In this document: positions 6,420 through 10,217 of the stretch, piece after piece
How positions within the stretch are numbered: the stretch's first letter is position 1
How the letters are laid out: each line of letters begins with the position of its first letter
Origin: Bacteroidota bacterium
GTDB lineage: Bacteria; Bacteroidota; Ignavibacteria; Ignavibacteriales; Melioribacteraceae
Direction of reading: 5' to 3'
Assembly: GCA_021812745.1 (NCBI GenBank)
Contig: JAKAMS010000064.1
Location: 1 to 10,217 of the forward strand
Length of the DNA stretch: 10,217 nt
Translations under genes and position numbers: made by a program
The notes under the pieces: generated by a model
Databases searched by the model: none
What the model saw: the letters and a program-made list of their open reading frames with translations, nothing else
Told to the model about the DNA's origin: nothing

Positions 6420-6462
6420 CATTTTTAACTGGTCAATATTCAAAATTCTTTCTTATGCAGTC

Positions 6463-7935
<1,473 letters not shown>

Positions 7936-7975
7936 GATTAAGATTCATCATTAAGCCGGAGACTTATTTATCATA

Positions 7976-8386
7976 ATGAAAGAAATTTTTGTTGAAATAA
8001 TTACACCATCTAAGAGTGCCTACAAAGGAGAAGTAAAATCTATAACCGTTCCCGGTACGCTCGGAAATTTTCAAGTTTTATTCAATCATGCGCCGCTTAT
8101 AAGTTCACTCGAAATTGGTAAAATCGTAATTGAAGATGCAACAGGGCAGCATATTGAATATGCTACCGGAGGTGGTACAATTGAGGTGAAGGATAATAAA
8201 GTTCTCCTACTTGCCGATAGTGTTGAATTAGTCAATGAGATTGATGTTGAGCGTGCTAAGAAAGCCTATGAACGTGCTAAGGAGAGATTAGCCAGCAGAG
8301 GTAAAGGTGATGTTGATATTATGCGCGCCGAATTAGCTCTTCAACGTGCAATGAATAGAATGAAAATGGCAGGAGCTAGCTTTTAG
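7976..8386 (+). CDS. atpC: F1F0 ATP synthase epsilon subunit
   Basis: Epsilon links the rotating gamma subunit to the c-ring and can restrain ATP hydrolysis. The 136-residue protein has the N-terminal beta-sandwich (about 1-85), with PSKSAYKGEVKSITVPGTLGNFQVLFNHAPLIS-type features, notably the conserved G-x-F-x-V-L-x-x-H-A-P-L pattern near residues 30-41. A C-terminal helical hairpin follows (about 88-132), rich in Ala, Arg and Lys. The ATG at 7976 gives a complete domain, but the nearest purine-rich site (GGAG at 7957-7960) is 15 bases away, so initiation may rely on coupling to atpD. A strong terminator follows the stop. Confidence 0.95.
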   Translation: MKEIFVEIITPSKSAYKGEVKSITVPGTLGNFQVLFNHAPLISSLEIGKIVIEDATGQHIEYATGGGTIEVKDNKVLLLADSVELVNEIDVERAKKAYERAKERLASRGKGDVDIMRAELALQRAMNRMKMAGASF

Positions 8387-8414
8387 ATTTTAGCTTATTG
8401 CAATTAGATTTTTT

Positions 8415-8442
8415 AATCCCGCTTTGCGCGGGATTTTTTTTT
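8415..8442 (+). terminator. Rho-independent terminator after atpC
   Basis: AATCCCGC (8415-8422) and GCGGGATT (8428-8435) form a perfect eight-pair stem around a TTTGC loop. The run of nine T residues (8434-8442) makes this a strong terminator for the atpDC transcript. Confidence 0.93.
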
Positions 8443-8678
8443 GACATTATTTCATTCTTTTCGATATTCATTTTGTGCAGATCGTAATGCCATTCCCGCA
8501 ATCTTTTAGCGGGAATCCATGTGTAGATATGCTAGATAAAAATCCCGCAGTTCGGTATGCAGTAAAACGGCACGTTCGGGCATGACAAAAATAGATCGAT
8601 CCATTTCAAGAAAGTAAGCAGCAAAAAAAATCATCTTTAAGATTTCATCATGTTCTAAAAAAGCAATGGAGTGAAATG
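8443..8678. other. Gene-free spacer between convergent transcripts
   Basis: Between the atpC stop (8386) and the SOD stop (8729) lie 342 bases without a gene. Beyond the two facing terminators, the middle holds a nested inverted repeat (8488-8587) and AT-rich sequence with no recognised site. A 32-codon frame starting at 8488 merely reads through the repeat. Confidence 0.7.
8488..8587. repeat. Nested inverted-repeat element, interspersed-repeat-like
   Basis: An inner hairpin has arms ATTCCCGC (8492-8499) and GCGGGAAT (8509-8516), perfect over a nine-base loop. The outer ends TGCCATTCCCG (8488-8498) and CGGGCATGACA (8577-8587) pair at nine of eleven positions, so inner and outer folds compete. 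A further AATCCCGC lies at 8541-8548. The ATTCCCGC/GCGGGAAT style is common in interspersed intergenic repeats of many bacteria. Only one copy is in the window. Confidence 0.5.
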
Positions 8679-8700
8679 AAAAACCCCATACTTGATGGGG
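8679..8700 (-). terminator. Rho-independent terminator of the SOD operon
   Basis: Read on the minus strand, CCCCAT (8695-8700) and ATGGGG (8684-8689) form a six-pair stem around a CAAGT loop, followed by five T residues (8679-8683) and further T-rich sequence. It lies 28 bases past the SOD stop codon. Confidence 0.85.
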
Positions 8701-8728
8701 CTTCTCATTCTAAACAAATACTATAGGA

Positions 8729-9454
8729 TTATTTTGCTGAAGCAAATCTCTTTGCAACATCATCCCAATTAACCACGTTCCACCATGATGCAATATAATC
8801 CGGTCTGCGGTTCTGGTAATTCAGGTAATAAGAATGTTCCCACACGTCAAGCGTTAGCAAAGGTGTTCCTTTAACTTCCGCAATATCCATTAAAGGATTA
8901 TCTTGATTTGGCGTTGAAGTGATTACAAGTTTTCCGCCTGATAAAACTAACCAAGCCCAACCGGAACCGAAACGTGTTGCACCTGCATTTGAAAATAATT
9001 CTTTGAATTTATCGAACGAACCAAACGTACTGTTAATTGCATCTGCGAGAGGTCCTGACGGCTGACCGCCTTTATTTGGGCCCATAACCTGCCAGAACAT
9101 ATTATGATTCCAAACGCCTCCGCCGTTATTTCTAATTGCTGCAGGAGCTTTAGAAATATTTCTAAAAATATCTTCGAATGATTTTCCCTCGAACTCGGTA
9201 CCTTCAAGAGCTTTGTTAAAGTTGTTAACATAAGCAGCATGATGTTTATCATGATGAATTTCCATAGTCCTGGTGTCTATATGCGGTTCCAATGCGTTAT
9301 ACGCATATGGAAGCGGCATCAATTCAAATTTGCTCATTGTAATACTCCTATTTATTAATGATTGATTTACTTTGTTTGTTATCGCTTCAACTTTTTTAAT
9401 ACTGCCGGCAACTGTTAATAATCCAAGTGACGAAAGAAATTTTTTTCTATCCAT
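8729..9454 (-). CDS. sodA: Superoxide dismutase, Mn-type, with signal-like N-terminal extension
   Basis: This enzyme converts superoxide to oxygen and hydrogen peroxide. In the 202-residue core (counting from the internal Met at 9337), the metal ligands are His28, His78, Asp164 (DVWEH) and His168. Gln145 in [10 protein letters not shown], and Gly rather than Gln at position 74, point to the Mn-type. From 9454 the product is 241 residues, with a 39-residue extension beginning [17 protein letters not shown]: a twin-arginine-like motif in which the second Arg is Lys, then a short hydrophobic stretch. This start has GGAGT six bases upstream and lies two bases after the stop of the Fe-S carrier gene. 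The internal ATG at 9337 has its own AGGAG at seven bases and gives the normal cytosolic length. An upstream extension to 9487 would overlap the neighbour and lacks support. Function is sure; location and start are not. Confidence 0.93.
   Translation of the reverse strand: MDRKKFLSSLGLLTVAGSIKKVEAITNKVNQSLINRSITMSKFELMPLPYAYNALEPHIDTRTMEIHHDKHHAAYVNNFNKALEGTEFEGKSFEDIFRNISKAPAAIRNNGGGVWNHNMFWQVMGPNKGGQPSGPLADAINSTFGSFDKFKELFSNAGATRFGSGWAWLVLSGGKLVITSTPNQDNPLMDIAEVKGTPLLTLDVWEHSYYLNYQNRRPDYIASWWNVVNWDDVAKRFASAK
9345..9349 (-). promoter_or_regulatory. Internal Shine-Dalgarno site for a short SOD form
   Basis: On the minus strand AGGAG is followed by a seven-base spacer and the ATG at 9335-9337, which opens a standard 202-residue SOD. 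A consensus site placed exactly at the family's normal N-terminus suggests it is used, either together with the upstream start at 9454 or instead of it. Confidence 0.6.
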
Positions 9455-9456
9455 TT

Positions 9457-9822
9457 TTACACTCCAAACGATTCTCCGCAGCCGCAAGTTTTTGTGGCGT
9501 TGGGATTATTGAAAACGAATCCTTTACCGTTTAGACCGTCGCTAAAATCGAGGACGGTACCGGATAAATAAAAGAGACTCTTTCCATCAACAAAAAGTTT
9601 GATCCCTTCTTTTTCAATTACTGTGTCGCCATCTTTGGTCTCGTTATCAAAACCAATTTGGTAAGTCAAGCCTGAACACCCGCCCCCTTTAACTCCTATG
9701 CGGAGGGCATGTTCTTCCGGAATATTATTCTCTTCTTTGATACGTTTTACTTGTTTAATGGCTTTTTCTGTAATATCTATTTCTGAAATCATGGAAGATT
9801 GAAGATTGATATCTTGACTCAT
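9457..9822 (-). CDS. A-type iron-sulfur cluster carrier (IscA/ErpA/SufA family)
   Basis: A-type carriers bind an Fe-S cluster (or iron) and deliver it to target proteins during cluster assembly in the cytoplasm. The 121 residues hold the three family cysteines: Cys49 in GGGCSGL, and Cys113 and Cys115 in TCGCGESF. Conserved blocks [13 protein letters not shown] and [18 protein letters not shown] are intact. The first Met is supported by AAAGGA upstream of 9822; Met11 is a less likely start. The gene lies 18 bases after the hypothetical gene, and its final codons contain the ribosome site of the SOD gene, so the three look co-transcribed. No cysteine desulfurase or scaffold gene is in view, so IscA, ErpA and SufA cannot be told apart. 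Likely clients in this window include LipA and the ferredoxin subunit, but that is inference. Confidence 0.93.
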   Translation of the reverse strand: MSQDINLQSSMISEIDITEKAIKQVKRIKEENNIPEEHALRIGVKGGGCSGLTYQIGFDNETKDGDTVIEKEGIKLFVDGKSLFYLSGTVLDFSDGLNGKGFVFNNPNATKTCGCGESFGV

Positions 9823-9840
9823 AGTGAATCCTTTCTTTAC

Positions 9841-10146
9841 TTAATTCTGAGTTACATTAGCTTCATCTTTTTGTATAACACTCTTCTCAAAAGAAAAATT
9901 CACTTTCCATGCATTATTAGACATTTTTATTAATTGCTTATCATTTTCCATTTTAACAATAAATTCTCTTGCAATCTTTTCTGCGTCCGAATAGTTGATT
10001 TTTTTGTTCTTTTTTTCGAAATAGCTTTTGATTGCGTATTGGATATCGCGGAAAAAAATATTGGAGTTATAAAAAACATTATATTTTTCCTTCATGAAGC
10101 TGAAGAAAATTGTACGGTTTGCCGTTAGTTCGCTTAAATATTCCAT
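9841..10146 (-). CDS. Hypothetical protein, 101 residues, upstream of the Fe-S carrier
   Basis: I do not recognise this family. The protein is small, highly charged, lacks cysteines and shows no signal peptide or membrane segment. It is rich in Lys, Asn, Phe and Tyr: an aromatic N-terminal half (FFSFMKEKYNVFYNSNIFF) leads into a predicted helical Lys-rich middle (IKSYFEKKNKKINYSDAEK) and an end with NNAWKVNFSFEK. The frame is open over 101 codons, an AGGCGG stretch precedes the ATG at 10146, and the Fe-S carrier starts 18 bases after its stop. Those points support a real gene and co-transcription, not a function. An antisense frame over 9934-10128 is a shadow of it. Confidence 0.65.
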   Translation of the reverse strand: MEYLSELTANRTIFFSFMKEKYNVFYNSNIFFRDIQYAIKSYFEKKNKKINYSDAEKIAREFIVKMENDKQLIKMSNNAWKVNFSFEKSVIQKDEANVTQN

Positions 10147-10217
10147 CTTAATGTCCGCCTAATTTATTGAAAGAAATTTGTTTCTTGAATGAGTACTGAG
10201 GAAGAAATTTTTGCTAA

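Noticed and set aside
8488..8586. 32-codon frame MPFPQSF... in the spacer after atpC
   Set aside because: It is simply a reading of the inverted-repeat element, with no ribosome site.
8947..9252. 101-codon frame in another minus-strand frame of sodA
   Set aside because: It is a shadow of the SOD coding sequence.
9455..9487. SOD start at 9487 (252 residues)
   Set aside because: It would overlap the Fe-S carrier by 31 bases. The ATG at 9454 has a better-placed GGAGT and begins exactly at the signal-like motif.
10147..10217. Possible end of another minus-strand gene at the right edge
   Set aside because: All three minus-strand frames contain a stop in these 71 bases and none shows recognisable protein sequence; too short to call.

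Overview
The window is a piece of bacterial chromosome carrying central-metabolism and housekeeping genes. It is AT-rich, with short gaps, ATGA start/stop overlaps, clear Shine-Dalgarno sites and three clean rho-independent terminators. Protein wording, an atpDC pair standing apart from the rest of the ATP synthase genes, and palindromic intergenic repeats suggest the Bacteroidota/Chlorobiota/Ignavibacteriota group, most likely an Ignavibacteria-type facultative anaerobe. That placement is an inference from pattern memory, not from a search. I see no phage, transposon, CRISPR array, tRNA or rRNA.

Region 1 (1-3186, + strand) is a lipoate-dependent 2-oxo acid dehydrogenase block: the C-terminal end of an E1 beta-type subunit (cut by the window start), an E2 acyltransferase with two lipoyl domains, and lipoyl synthase lipA, which makes the E2 cofactor. 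The E1-E2 gap holds a palindromic repeat-like element, and the E2-lipA gap a smaller inverted repeat. Region 2 (3187-3587) is a 401-bp gap with no convincing gene. It holds an inverted repeat and, just before the next operon, a hairpin plus T-tract that looks like a leader terminator.

Region 3 (3588-6366) is a tight four-gene operon for a ferredoxin-dependent 2-oxoacid oxidoreductase: a two-cluster ferredoxin subunit, the alpha subunit (VorB-like), the TPP-binding beta subunit and the gamma subunit, closed by a strong terminator. Regions 1 and 3 therefore place two chemically different ways of oxidatively decarboxylating 2-oxo acids side by side, one feeding NADH and the other reduced ferredoxin. 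Region 4 (6367-8442) holds atpD and atpC, with a candidate promoter, an 18-bp near-perfect palindrome upstream and a strong terminator downstream.

Region 5 (8443-8678) is gene-free and carries a repeat-like nested inverted repeat. Region 6 (8679-10146, - strand) reads right to left: an unrecognised 101-residue protein, an A-type iron-sulfur carrier and a Mn-type superoxide dismutase, ending in its own terminator. The SOD gene has two well-formed starts, one adding a signal-like N-terminus and one giving the ordinary cytosolic enzyme. This and the hairpin ahead of the oxidoreductase operon are the observations I would check first. I found no convincing new multi-gene system; most of the window is ordinary conserved metabolism.
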